Position numbers and translations under genes: made by a program. Below the pieces are notes generated by a model. It saw only the letters and a program-made list of their open reading frames with translations, ran no database searches and was not told the origin of the DNA. This document shows positions 31,909 through 39,892 of a stretch of 64,000 nt of DNA, in pieces. Source of the stretch: Rhodoferax bucti (GTDB lineage: Bacteria > Pseudomonadota > Gammaproteobacteria > Burkholderiales > Burkholderiaceae_C); assembly GCF_005876985.1 (NCBI RefSeq), contig NZ_VAHD01000001.1, positions 806,001-870,000 of the forward strand, written 5' to 3'. The number at the start of each line of letters is the position of its first letter. The first letter of the stretch is position 1.

Positions 31909-32970
31909 TCAGCCCAGCTCCACCAGCCGCCTGCTGCGTGCGGCCTCCACAATCGCCTCGGTCACTTGCAGGTTGTGCAGGCCGTCGCGGGCGCTCACCA
32001 AGGGTGCGACTTCGCCGCGCACCACCGCGCCGAAGTGGGCCATTTGCAGCAGCAGCGGGTCTTGCCGCGTCATGGGCACCACGCTGCAGTCAAACGGTTT
32101 CCACCACGAGCTGTCCGCTGCACTCGGGTAGGTCTTGAGGCGCATAGTGGGCACCGAGAGGCTGCCGCGCGTGCCGGTGAGCACGTAGCAGTCTTCGTCT
32201 TCATAGCTGGTGTAGGCCTTGTTTTCTTGCGAGGTCTGTTCCCAGCTGCGCGGGCAGGCCGCGGTGTCGGACAGCAAAAACGTGCCCAGCGCGCCGCTGG
32301 CAAAGCGCAGGCTGATGACTACCGTGTCTTCCACCGCATGACCACGCACTGCGTTGGAGCTGATGGCTTGCACCGCGCTGATGTCGCCGCACAGCATGCG
32401 CAGGTTGTGCACCTCGTGGATCATGTTGATCAGCACCGGCCCGCCGCCCGGCTGGGTGCGCCAGGGCGCTTCGGCAAAGTAGTGGTCGGGCTTGTAAAAG
32501 GTGGCGCTGCCCATGACCGCCACCAGCCGGCCGAGCTGGCCGCTTTGCACCACCTCGCGCGCCTTGGCCATGATGGGGCTGTGCGCCCGGTGGTGGCCGA
32601 TCAGCACGCGCGCACCGGTGCGCTCCACCGCGTCTACCAGCGTGCGGCCCTCGGCCACCGTGGTGGCAATCGGTTTTTCCAGCAGGATGGGCAGGCCCTC
32701 CGCCACGCACTGCAGGGCCTGGGGCACGTGCAGGGCGTTGGGGGTGGCCAGCACCAGGCCGTCGGGCCGGTCGTGGGCGAGCAACTCGTCCAGTGTGCGG
32801 TACAGGGGCACGCCAGCGCGCTCGGCGACTGTCGCAGCGGCGGGCGAGGGGTCTACCAGAGCGCTCAGGCGCAGCTCGGGCCGCTGGGCCAGCGTAGCGA
32901 TATGGGCCTGACCAATGAGGCCGGCGCCGGCAATGGCGATGCGGGTGGGGGATGCAGAAGAAGTAGTCAT
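31909..32970 (-). CDS. Gfo/Idh/MocA-family NAD(P)-dependent dehydrogenase
   Basis: The product is 353 aa. The Rossmann motif is RIAIAGAGLIGQAHIATLAQ; the family signature ILLEKPIATTVAEGRTLVD has the catalytic Lys of EKP. A C-terminal alpha/beta domain contains NMIHEVHNLRMLCGDISAVQ. Members oxidise or reduce sugars, inositols or related compounds. It faces the SDR-TRAP-transketolase operon and is divergent from the LysR gene at 33050, so it probably belongs to the same pathway. Confidence 0.92.
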   Translation of the reverse strand: MTTSSASPTRIAIAGAGLIGQAHIATLAQRPELRLSALVDPSPAAATVAERAGVPLYRTLDELLAHDRPDGLVLATPNALHVPQALQCVAEGLPILLEKPIATTVAEGRTLVDAVERTGARVLIGHHRAHSPIMAKAREVVQSGQLGRLVAVMGSATFYKPDHYFAEAPWRTQPGGGPVLINMIHEVHNLRMLCGDISAVQAISSNAVRGHAVEDTVVISLRFASGALGTFLLSDTAACPRSWEQTSQENKAYTSYEDEDCYVLTGTRGSLSVPTMRLKTYPSAADSSWWKPFDCSVVPMTRQDPLLLQMAHFGAVVRGEVAPLVSARDGLHNLQVTEAIVEAARSRRLVELG

Positions 32971-33049
32971 CCACGCATGATCGAAGCATGCACTTTAATT
33001 AACAATATGCAGTTGAATGGAATCACTTTTTCCAAAAGGAAAACAATGC

Positions 33050-33967
33050 ATGGCCAAACCGGCGTGGGAACTGATTGATTTGCGCGTGCTGTGCGCGGTG
33101 GCACGGCGCGGCAGCTTTAGCGCAGCGGCGGTGGACTTGGGCATTTCGGTGGCCTACGTCACCAAGCGGGTGGCGCATTTGGAGAAGGCCTTGGGCAGCC
33201 CACTGTTTTTGCGCACCACCCGCAAGGTGAGCATTACCGCGCAGGGCGAGACGGTCTACACCTGGGCCTGCAAGGTGCTGGAAGCCGCCGAGGCGCTGGA
33301 CCAGGAGGTGGCCCAGTCGCGCAACACGCTGGCCGGCAGCCTCAAGGTCAGCACCAGCCACCGGCTGGGCAGCCTGCACATTGCGCCCATCCTGGCGCGG
33401 CTGCGCCAGCAGCACCCCGGCTTGCAGGTGTGGCTGGAGATGGTGGACCGCCGGGTCGACCTGATTGCCGAGAACTTTGACCTCGACATCCGCGTGGGCG
33501 AAGTGCAAGAGCCGCATCTGGTAGCGCACAAGATCGCCAGCAGCGCCCGCGTGCTGTGCGCTTCGCCGGCCTACCTGGCCGCGCGGGGCGTGCCGCACAC
33601 CTTGCAAGGCCTGGCCGGCCATGAATGCCTGATGTTTCGCGACCGCGACCAGCCGTTTTCGGTGCTGCGGCTGGAGGGGCTGCAGGGCCCGGAGTCGCTG
33701 CAGCTCTCAGGCACGCTGGGCTCCAACCAGAGCGACGCCATCCACCACTGGGCCCGCCAGGGCTTGGGCATTGCGCTGCTTTCGCGCTGGGATGTGGCCC
33801 AGTCCCTGCGCGAAGGCGCCTTGGCCCCGGTGCTGCCGCAGTACCGACAGCCCGCAGACATCTACGCGGTCACCCCGGTGCGCTCGCACCTCTCGACCAA
33901 GCTGCAGGTCTGCCTGAACTATGTGCGCGAGCAGTTGACGGCGGGGGAGTTTGCGCTGGATTTATAA
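33050..33967 (+). CDS. LysR-type transcriptional regulator
   Basis: The product is 305 aa. The HTH is LIDLRVLCAVARRGSFSAAA and DLGISVAYVTKRVAHLEKAL; the effector domain has NFDLDIRVGEVQEPHLVAHK. It resembles the DmlR/CrgA-like branch. It is divergent from the Gfo/Idh/MocA gene across 79 AT-rich bases and is its likely regulator. ATG 33050 follows AAAGGAAAAC. Confidence 0.9.
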   Translation: MAKPAWELIDLRVLCAVARRGSFSAAAVDLGISVAYVTKRVAHLEKALGSPLFLRTTRKVSITAQGETVYTWACKVLEAAEALDQEVAQSRNTLAGSLKVSTSHRLGSLHIAPILARLRQQHPGLQVWLEMVDRRVDLIAENFDLDIRVGEVQEPHLVAHKIASSARVLCASPAYLAARGVPHTLQGLAGHECLMFRDRDQPFSVLRLEGLQGPESLQLSGTLGSNQSDAIHHWARQGLGIALLSRWDVAQSLREGALAPVLPQYRQPADIYAVTPVRSHLSTKLQVCLNYVREQLTAGEFALDL

Positions 33968-33970
33968 GTG

Positions 33971-34027
33971 AAAAGAGCCGCTAGCGCAGGTGGCGTGTGC
34001 GCTAGCAGCTCTTGTTTTGATAGCAAG
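33971..34027. repeat. Dispersed hairpin repeat, copy 6, doubling as a terminator
   Basis: AAGAGCCGCTAGCGCA and TGCGCTAGCAGCTCTT pair along 16 bases with one mismatch around a GGTGGCGTG loop. TGTTTT follows on the plus strand. It lies 3 bases after the LysR stop and 24 bases before the end of the CHAT gene. Confidence 0.8.
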
Positions 34028-34050
34028 CGGTGGGTGGCGCTTAACGCTCT

Positions 34051-37014
34051 TTAGCGCCCGCTGTCGCCCACCAAGGCATACGGCGCCCAGAACGCGGGGT
34101 GGGCGTATTTGGGGATGGCCATGACCTTGAGCATGGCCTGGCGCAGGCTTTCTGCTTTGGGGGCTTGGGGGTTGGCGGCGTAGTGGGCAAAGGTGTTGGT
34201 GGTCAGCAGCTTGGCAGACTCACTCTCCACCGCCCAGTGGGTGACCAACAGGCTGCGACTGCCCGCGTAAAAGAAGCCGCGCGCGAGGCCACTCAGGGCT
34301 TCTTCGCCCCGGCCGTCGCCAGAGGCGGTGTTGCAGGCGGACAGCACCACCCAATCGGCGTTGAGCTTGAGCGAGAGCACATCTTCCAGCGTGAGCAACG
34401 GGGCCAGCGGGTTTTGCGCCGCGTTGTCGGTGGCGGCCAGCGCCAGCGCCGGTTGGGTGAGGTTGGGCAGGTCGCCGGCCATGAGTCCGTGGGTGGCAAA
34501 GGCGATGACACGCTTGTTCTGCAAGCTGCCGTCTCGGCTGGCCGCCAACACGCTGTCACGCGTGGCACGGGTGCCCAGGTACACATCCTTGTTGGGGTCG
34601 GACTTCAGCGTTTTGGCAATCGCCAGCAGTTCGTCGCGGGTCTCGGGCAGGGCGGGAATGTCGGCGTAGCGCAGGCCGGAGGCCGAGGGCACAGCCAGTG
34701 CGTCCAGGTCCAGCGCCAGGTCCGCCGCGGTTTTGGACGTTTGGCTGCGGGTGGCGTTTTTATTGCCATTTGCCACGGCTTGGGCGCGGAATGCGGGGTC
34801 GCCCCACGCCGCAAAGTTCTGGTTGGCCACCGCGCCCTGGCCCAGCGATTTGATGGCCAGCCAGGCCGACAGACTGGGCACGTGGGCAATGGCGGCGTCG
34901 CGGATCAGCCACGGGGCTTTGCTGTCAAAGCCTGCGCCGGCCTGGGTGTGTAGCAGGCCGAAGGGGATTTGTCCTAAAACGCCGCCCGCTGCCACGATGA
35001 GCTGCGTCTTGCCCTTCCAGGCCGGGGCCACGGGTGCGAGCAAGGTGCTGTAGAGCTGGTAGGCGGCGTCGCTGTCAAAGCGGGTGCCGGCGCCTTCGGG
35101 CGCGGCAAAGTCCAGCTGCAGGCGCAAGCGCTTGACCAGCGCTTTGACGCTGCTGTCACTCATATTGGCCCGCACAAATGCTGCGGGCCGGTCGGCGCTG
35201 AGCGCCCACACGTACACGGCTTGAGGCGTGGGCAGGAGCAGCAACACGGCTTGCTTGCTGTCCAGCCTGCTCGCAATGTCTTGGATGGAGGGGGCTGAGG
35301 GGTGCACCAGCCGGTCGTACTCCGGCATGGCGGCTTTGATGTCGGATTGCAGTTGCAGCCGGTCCCGCTCCAAGGCGGCAATTTTGTCGCGGGCTTGGGA
35401 CAGGGCTTGCCCCGCATCGTCGCTCAGGGCGTTGCGCAGGCCTGTAATTTCCAGCTTCAAGTCTTGCTCGCGCCGCACCAGTTGGGCGAGGGCGGGGGTG
35501 CGCACGGCGGCCCGTACCGCTGCGTCGTTCAGTGCGTCTTGCACTACACCGCCCCGTACCCAGTCGGCCGCGCCCATGGCTTGGCTGGGGTCTTCGCCGG
35601 GGGTGAGGGCGAGCGCATCGAGGTAGGCGGCAAAGATGTCTTCGCGCCGCTCTTTGCGCATGCCGATGTTTTCCAGGTAGTCTGCATTGGCGGGCAGCAT
35701 GTAAGCCTGCACTGCGGCTTTGAGCAGAGGCAGTGCAGCCGCTTGGTTGGTCGCACCCCCGGCGCGCCAGAGCGCGGCGCCTTGCATGCCTTGGGATTCG
35801 GCCGTGCTGAAATGGCTCTCGCCCAAGGTGGTGCGGTTGAAGTTGGCCGCCGTGGCGAACAAGCCAGCCGCTTTGGGGTACTGCCGGTTGCCAAAGTACA
35901 GCACGCCGTTGTCGAAGTTGTAGTTCACATGGCCCTTGAGCTTGGGCGTGGTCTCTGCCAGTTTGTCCAAGCGTTGGCGCTCTGTCAGCGCCTCTTTCCA
36001 TTTCGATTGGGCTAGCAAGCAGGTCATCAGCGAGCGGCCGGCGTGGGCACGGTCCAGACTGGTTTCGGGGTCGCCGATGCGGGCCAGCATCTCGTCCGCT
36101 TTGCGGTACAGCGCCTCCGCCTGGGTGAACTCGCGCTGCGAAAAACGCAGGCTGGCGGCGTTGCTGTAAATCGTGCTCAGCATGCGCGGTGGCAGGCGCT
36201 GCTCCTTGGAATAGGCGATGACTTGCTTCAGCGTTTGCTCGGCATCGTTCAGCCGGCCGGCATTGCGGTAGGCCTGTAGCAGGGTGGACAGCGTGCCCGC
36301 CATCTCTTGCCGCACAAAGATAGACATGGTGGCCGAGGGCGACGCCATGGTCTGCAACACCGCCTCGGATTGGCGCGCTGCGGCCACCGCCTGCACGGCC
36401 GCATCGATAGCCTGCTGGGTGTTGCCTGCACGCAGTGCGAGCCGGTAAGTGCACACCTGGGTCTGGCGGCTGGCGCGCGACAGGTCGATCTGTGCCGCCG
36501 CCTCCCGCGGGGTGGCGTTGGCGTGCTGGATTTTGGCTTTCGCATCTTCCACCAGCCGGGCGGCTTCTTGCGGGTTGTTCTGGTCGAGCCACTTGCAGGC
36601 AAAGTTGGCGGTGCGAAAGGCCGCTGCGACTTCATCGGCTCCGGCAATGCTCTGGCGCATCAGTTCGTTGGCTTCCTGTTCGGCGCCACCACGCTCGTAC
36701 AAGCGCATGGCCAGGTTGTGCTTGTATGAGCTGTTGTTGGGCAGCGCTTTAACCGCCTCGCGCATGACTACCTCTTCGGCCGCCTGGTCGGACAAGCGGC
36801 GGGCGGCGGCCTGCTTTTCATTGAGGAGCTTGCGCACGGTGCCTTCGTTGGCACTAGGGGGCAATGGCTTGTCCAAAATGGCCCTGAGTTTCGCCATTTC
36901 CTCGGGCGTGGCTTTGTTAAAGGCATCGGCAATATCGTCGGATTGCGCCCATGCCCCCGTGTGGCTCAGCAGGACGGTGAGGACCAAGCTTCCGATCTTC
37001 AAGAATGCCTTCAC
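34051..37014 (-). CDS. Secreted TPR-CHAT protease
   Basis: The product is 987 aa. A signal peptide (KIGSLVLTVLLSHTGAWA) is followed by a long helical region with TPR-like repeats (~45-450) and a coiled-coil-like stretch near 540-580. The C-terminal CHAT (caspase HetF-associated) domain has its catalytic pair intact: His842 in FATHGLMAGDLPNL and Cys894 in VVLSACNTASGDG. Family blocks GLARGFFYAGSRSLLVTHWA are also present. CHAT domains are clan CD proteases related to separase and caspases. Known TPR-CHAT effectors act in the cytoplasm, whereas this one is predicted to be exported. It is divergent from a six-gene operon that encodes a second caspase-like protease. Confidence 0.9.
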   Translation of the reverse strand: MKAFLKIGSLVLTVLLSHTGAWAQSDDIADAFNKATPEEMAKLRAILDKPLPPSANEGTVRKLLNEKQAAARRLSDQAAEEVVMREAVKALPNNSSYKHNLAMRLYERGGAEQEANELMRQSIAGADEVAAAFRTANFACKWLDQNNPQEAARLVEDAKAKIQHANATPREAAAQIDLSRASRQTQVCTYRLALRAGNTQQAIDAAVQAVAAARQSEAVLQTMASPSATMSIFVRQEMAGTLSTLLQAYRNAGRLNDAEQTLKQVIAYSKEQRLPPRMLSTIYSNAASLRFSQREFTQAEALYRKADEMLARIGDPETSLDRAHAGRSLMTCLLAQSKWKEALTERQRLDKLAETTPKLKGHVNYNFDNGVLYFGNRQYPKAAGLFATAANFNRTTLGESHFSTAESQGMQGAALWRAGGATNQAAALPLLKAAVQAYMLPANADYLENIGMRKERREDIFAAYLDALALTPGEDPSQAMGAADWVRGGVVQDALNDAAVRAAVRTPALAQLVRREQDLKLEITGLRNALSDDAGQALSQARDKIAALERDRLQLQSDIKAAMPEYDRLVHPSAPSIQDIASRLDSKQAVLLLLPTPQAVYVWALSADRPAAFVRANMSDSSVKALVKRLRLQLDFAAPEGAGTRFDSDAAYQLYSTLLAPVAPAWKGKTQLIVAAGGVLGQIPFGLLHTQAGAGFDSKAPWLIRDAAIAHVPSLSAWLAIKSLGQGAVANQNFAAWGDPAFRAQAVANGNKNATRSQTSKTAADLALDLDALAVPSASGLRYADIPALPETRDELLAIAKTLKSDPNKDVYLGTRATRDSVLAASRDGSLQNKRVIAFATHGLMAGDLPNLTQPALALAATDNAAQNPLAPLLTLEDVLSLKLNADWVVLSACNTASGDGRGEEALSGLARGFFYAGSRSLLVTHWAVESESAKLLTTNTFAHYAANPQAPKAESLRQAMLKVMAIPKYAHPAFWAPYALVGDSGR

Positions 37015-37157
37015 ACGAATATCCCTCTGTGGCGCTAACCTGATTTAACATTTCAGGCAAATTTCGTGCAAGTTTAGCAATTGTTGGTTTTTTGCCTCGA
37101 TAAACTGGCACCATCCGCGCAGGGCAAGATGGCCGCGCATTTGAACCATCCACATCT

Positions 37158-37652
37158 ATGAAACATCGCATTCGCCACGCTGTGGCACTTCTACTGGCGT
37201 TGACGTTGGCTGGCTGCCAAACCCCTCCGCCTGCAGCCTCTGCCACCGCGCCTGTAGCCAAGCCGGAATTGCAATTTGTGGACTTGCAAAGCTTTGACCG
37301 CGAGCTCTCCGGCGCCCTGGCATCGCAGCTGCCCAAGGTGCAAGTGATGTTTTACGACCGGGTGCCTCCTAGTGCCATGCCCGAACGCCTGCAGCGCTGG
37401 ATGGCCAGCGTGGAGGCGGGTGGCGGCAAGGTGAAGGTGGTGCCCCCGCCGGGCAGCGTGACGCCCAAGGACCCGTTTTTGCTACTCAGCGCCATCAGCG
37501 CGGTGTGGAATGCCTCGCGCCTGGCCAATGCCGCATCGGCCAGCAGCTTGGTCAAACCCGCGCAGGCTTACGACGTCAGCATCGTGCTCAAGGCGGACGA
37601 GCAAGCGGGCTCGGTGATTGACCAACTGGTTTTTGTTCCCCACCGTAAATAA
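37158..37652 (+). CDS. Putative lipoprotein, first gene of the CHASE2/caspase operon
   Basis: The product is 164 aa. A lipobox (LLALTLAGCQTPPP, Cys at ~21) indicates a lipid-anchored envelope protein. The mature part has no family I recognise, but residues ~100-130 (KDPFLLLSAISAVWNASRLA) form a hydrophobic helix. It begins 143 bases from the divergent CHAT gene and ends 11 bases before the OmpA-like gene. Confidence 0.75.
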   Translation: MKHRIRHAVALLLALTLAGCQTPPPAASATAPVAKPELQFVDLQSFDRELSGALASQLPKVQVMFYDRVPPSAMPERLQRWMASVEAGGGKVKVVPPPGSVTPKDPFLLLSAISAVWNASRLANAASASSLVKPAQAYDVSIVLKADEQAGSVIDQLVFVPHRK

Positions 37653-37663
37653 GCGAGGCCGGT

Positions 37664-38170
37664 ATGCGACGTTTTGTGATTCTCAGCCTGGTGCTTGGCG
37701 GCCTCGTATCTACTGCCCCGGCACAGGTGCCCACGCCTAGCGCAGACCAGATGGTGCAGCAGCTCAAAGCGCCCGTGCGCACCCGCAGCCTGCGCAATTT
37801 GAATGTGGAAGCCACCGAGGCAGAGGCGGTGCGCCCCTCCTTGTCTTTGTTGATTCAATTCGATTTCAACTCTGCCCGTGTCAGCCCGCAGAGCCAGCAG
37901 GCTTTGGTCACGCTGTCGCAGGCCCTGCAGTCGCCCGAGTTGGTACGCAGCCGGTTTGCGGTGGAAGGGCATACCGATGCCAAGGGCCGCGATGACTACA
38001 ACCTGCAACTCAGCGCCCAGCGCGCTCAAGCGGTGGTGCGGGTGCTCAAGGCCCATGGTGTGGCGGAAGAGCGCTTGTTGCCGGCCGGCAAAGGCGCCAC
38101 TGAGCTGGCCAACCGTGAAGACCCCCTGGCGGCTGAAAACCGCCGCGTCCGCATCGTGAACCTGGACTGA
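37664..38170 (+). CDS. OmpA-family peptidoglycan-associated protein
   Basis: The product is 168 aa with a signal peptide (VILSLVLGGLVSTAPAQ). The C-terminal OmpA domain has LIQFDFNSARVSPQSQQALV, VEGHTDAKGRDDYNLQLSAQ RA (Asp and Arg for diaminopimelate binding) and ENRRVRIVNLD. It would bind peptidoglycan and hold the system at the cell wall. There is no lipobox or beta-barrel. Confidence 0.92.
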   Translation: MRRFVILSLVLGGLVSTAPAQVPTPSADQMVQQLKAPVRTRSLRNLNVEATEAEAVRPSLSLLIQFDFNSARVSPQSQQALVTLSQALQSPELVRSRFAVEGHTDAKGRDDYNLQLSAQRAQAVVRVLKAHGVAEERLLPAGKGATELANREDPLAAENRRVRIVNLD

Positions 38171-38185
38171 GCCTGTCGCTACGCC

Positions 38186-39892
38186 ATGGGCTTGTGGGAC
38201 CGCATCAGCCGCCGTATCGGCGCTCTGCCGGCGCGGCGGGTCACGTGGGGTTTGGTGCTGGTGTTTTCGCTGTGGGTGCTGCTGGATGTGTTGGTGCTCC
38301 AGGTCACCGGCGGGCTGACCCAGTCCACCTATGACGCCATGGTGCGTGCCCGCGTGCTGGCGCCCGCCCCCGACCCCCGCCTGGTGGTGGTGGATATTGA
38401 CGAGGCCTCGCTCGCACGCATGGGCGCGGAGTTCGGGCGCTGGCCCTGGCCGCGCGACACCCTGGCCACGGTGCTGGCGCATATTGAGCAGCAGCAACCG
38501 GCCGCGGTCGTGTGGGATGTGCTGTTTTCCGATGCAGACCGCCTGAGCCCCGGTGGTGACGCGGCGTTTGACCAAGCGGCCGCACGCAGCACGCACAGCC
38601 ACTACTCGGTGGTGCGCCTGCCCCAGGTCAATGACGCGCACAGCGAGCTGGGCCAAGCCGCCCTGCCGGGCCTGTGGTTGCCGCAGCCCTTGAATGCTTT
38701 GCGCAACGTTCCGGCGGATGCCGGGCCCGCTGCCACCGTGGCGCTGATTCCCCCCGCCTTGCCCGCGATTGCGAATGGCCGCCTGGGCTACAACAACGGG
38801 TATGTGGATGCGGATGGCGTGCTGCGCCGCTACCGCTACATTGAGCCGCTGCGCGATGGAAGCGCTTTGCAGTCGCTGCCCATGAGTGTGCTGTCTGCTA
38901 TCAATAAAGAAGCGGCTGGCGCATACGTTACGGAGGCTAGCGCCGTAAATAACGCCAAAGGCGAGCTCATTGTCTGGCCCCGGCGCGCCGATGCGTATCC
39001 GCATGTGGCGTTTGCCGATGTGTTCGCCATTGCAGACGGGGGCAAGCCTCTGGCGCCGGTACCGTCGTTTGCGGGCAAGGTGGTCATCATCGGTTCCACT
39101 GCGCCCAGCTTGCACGATATTCACCCCACGCCGCTGTCCAACATGCAAGCCGGTGTGGATTCACTGGCGGCGGTGTTGGACAACGCCTTGAACCAGCGCC
39201 ACCTGCGCGAGCTGCCGCGCAGCTTGCAGGCGTGTTTGGCGATTGCCCTGTGCATCGCCTTGGCCCTGTGGGTGCAGTTCAAAAGCGTGGCTTCCCTCGC
39301 GCCCGCCTTGCTGGTGTTGCCGGTGTCTTTGCTGGGGTTGAGTTATTTGAGCCTGAATGGGGGCCCGGTGTTTGTGGACTTGCATTTGTCCGCCGCACTG
39401 GCGCTGGTGTTTTTGGCAGTGCTGCGGTTTTGGAGCACTTTGCGCCGGGTGCATTGGTGCACACCGCCGGCCCAAGGCCCGCTTTTGTTGTGGCCCTTGC
39501 AGCGCGATAGCGCTTGGCTGGAGGGCGAGCTGGATCGCTTGATAGATGCCGTAGAGCGCCACGCCCCCGCCTGCCGGGTGCTGGTGTGTGACGCCCACAT
39601 TGCCTGGCCCGCTACGCTGCGCTGGCCGGAGTTGGCCCGCAACGCGGCTCTGGTGGGGCCGCCCGATGCCTTGCGTAGCGCCTTGCCGCAGCTGACGCCC
39701 GCCCTGCGGCGCCTGGTACAGCGCAGTGGCGAGCCGGTGGAGGTTAGCGCCCCCAATGGCGCAGCTTTGTTTTTTGCAACTGCGGCGGGCCGTTTGCACT
39801 TGGCGCAGTGTGCCTATCGTGCGTGGGCGCAGTGGGATGCTGCCGGGGATACGATTTCTATCACTTACAACGTTCCGGGGAGGACACCATGA
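38186..39892 (+). CDS. CHASE2-domain membrane protein without an effector domain
   Basis: The product is 568 aa. One N-terminal membrane helix (~20-42) is followed by a periplasmic CHASE2 sensor domain (~45-340): LVVVDIDEASLARMGAEFGR, then RWPWPRDTLATVLAHIEQQQ and KVVIIGSTAPSLHDIHPTP. Three further membrane helices (~345-415) and a ~140-residue cytoplasmic tail complete it. CHASE2 normally feeds a kinase, GGDEF or adenylate cyclase domain; none is recognisable in this tail. A dispersed repeat lies within the coding sequence (residues 238-254). The stop overlaps the caspase-like gene (ATGA), so the two are coupled. Confidence 0.88.
   Translation: MGLWDRISRRIGALPARRVTWGLVLVFSLWVLLDVLVLQVTGGLTQSTYDAMVRARVLAPAPDPRLVVVDIDEASLARMGAEFGRWPWPRDTLATVLAHIEQQQPAAVVWDVLFSDADRLSPGGDAAFDQAAARSTHSHYSVVRLPQVNDAHSELGQAALPGLWLPQPLNALRNVPADAGPAATVALIPPALPAIANGRLGYNNGYVDADGVLRRYRYIEPLRDGSALQSLPMSVLSAINKEAAGAYVTEASAVNNAKGELIVWPRRADAYPHVAFADVFAIADGGKPLAPVPSFAGKVVIIGSTAPSLHDIHPTPLSNMQAGVDSLAAVLDNALNQRHLRELPRSLQACLAIALCIALALWVQFKSVASLAPALLVLPVSLLGLSYLSLNGGPVFVDLHLSAALALVFLAVLRFWSTLRRVHWCTPPAQGPLLLWPLQRDSAWLEGELDRLIDAVERHAPACRVLVCDAHIAWPATLRWPELARNAALVGPPDALRSALPQLTPALRRLVQRSGEPVEVSAPNGAALFFATAAGRLHLAQCAYRAWAQWDAAGDTISITYNVPGRTP
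38897..38945 (+). repeat. Dispersed repeat copy embedded in the CHASE2 coding sequence
   Basis: GCTATCAATAAAGAAGCGGC, then GGCGCATACG and GGCTAGCGCC align with the family (GCTATCAAAAAAGAAGCTGC, TTGCGCATA, CTAGCGC). It is read in frame as INKEAAGAYVTEASA, in a part of CHASE2 that varies between proteins. Confidence 0.6.

Noticed and set aside
37039-37057. CCTGA ... TCAGG as an operator between the CHAT gene and the operon
   Set aside because: The arms are only five bases and the match could be chance.
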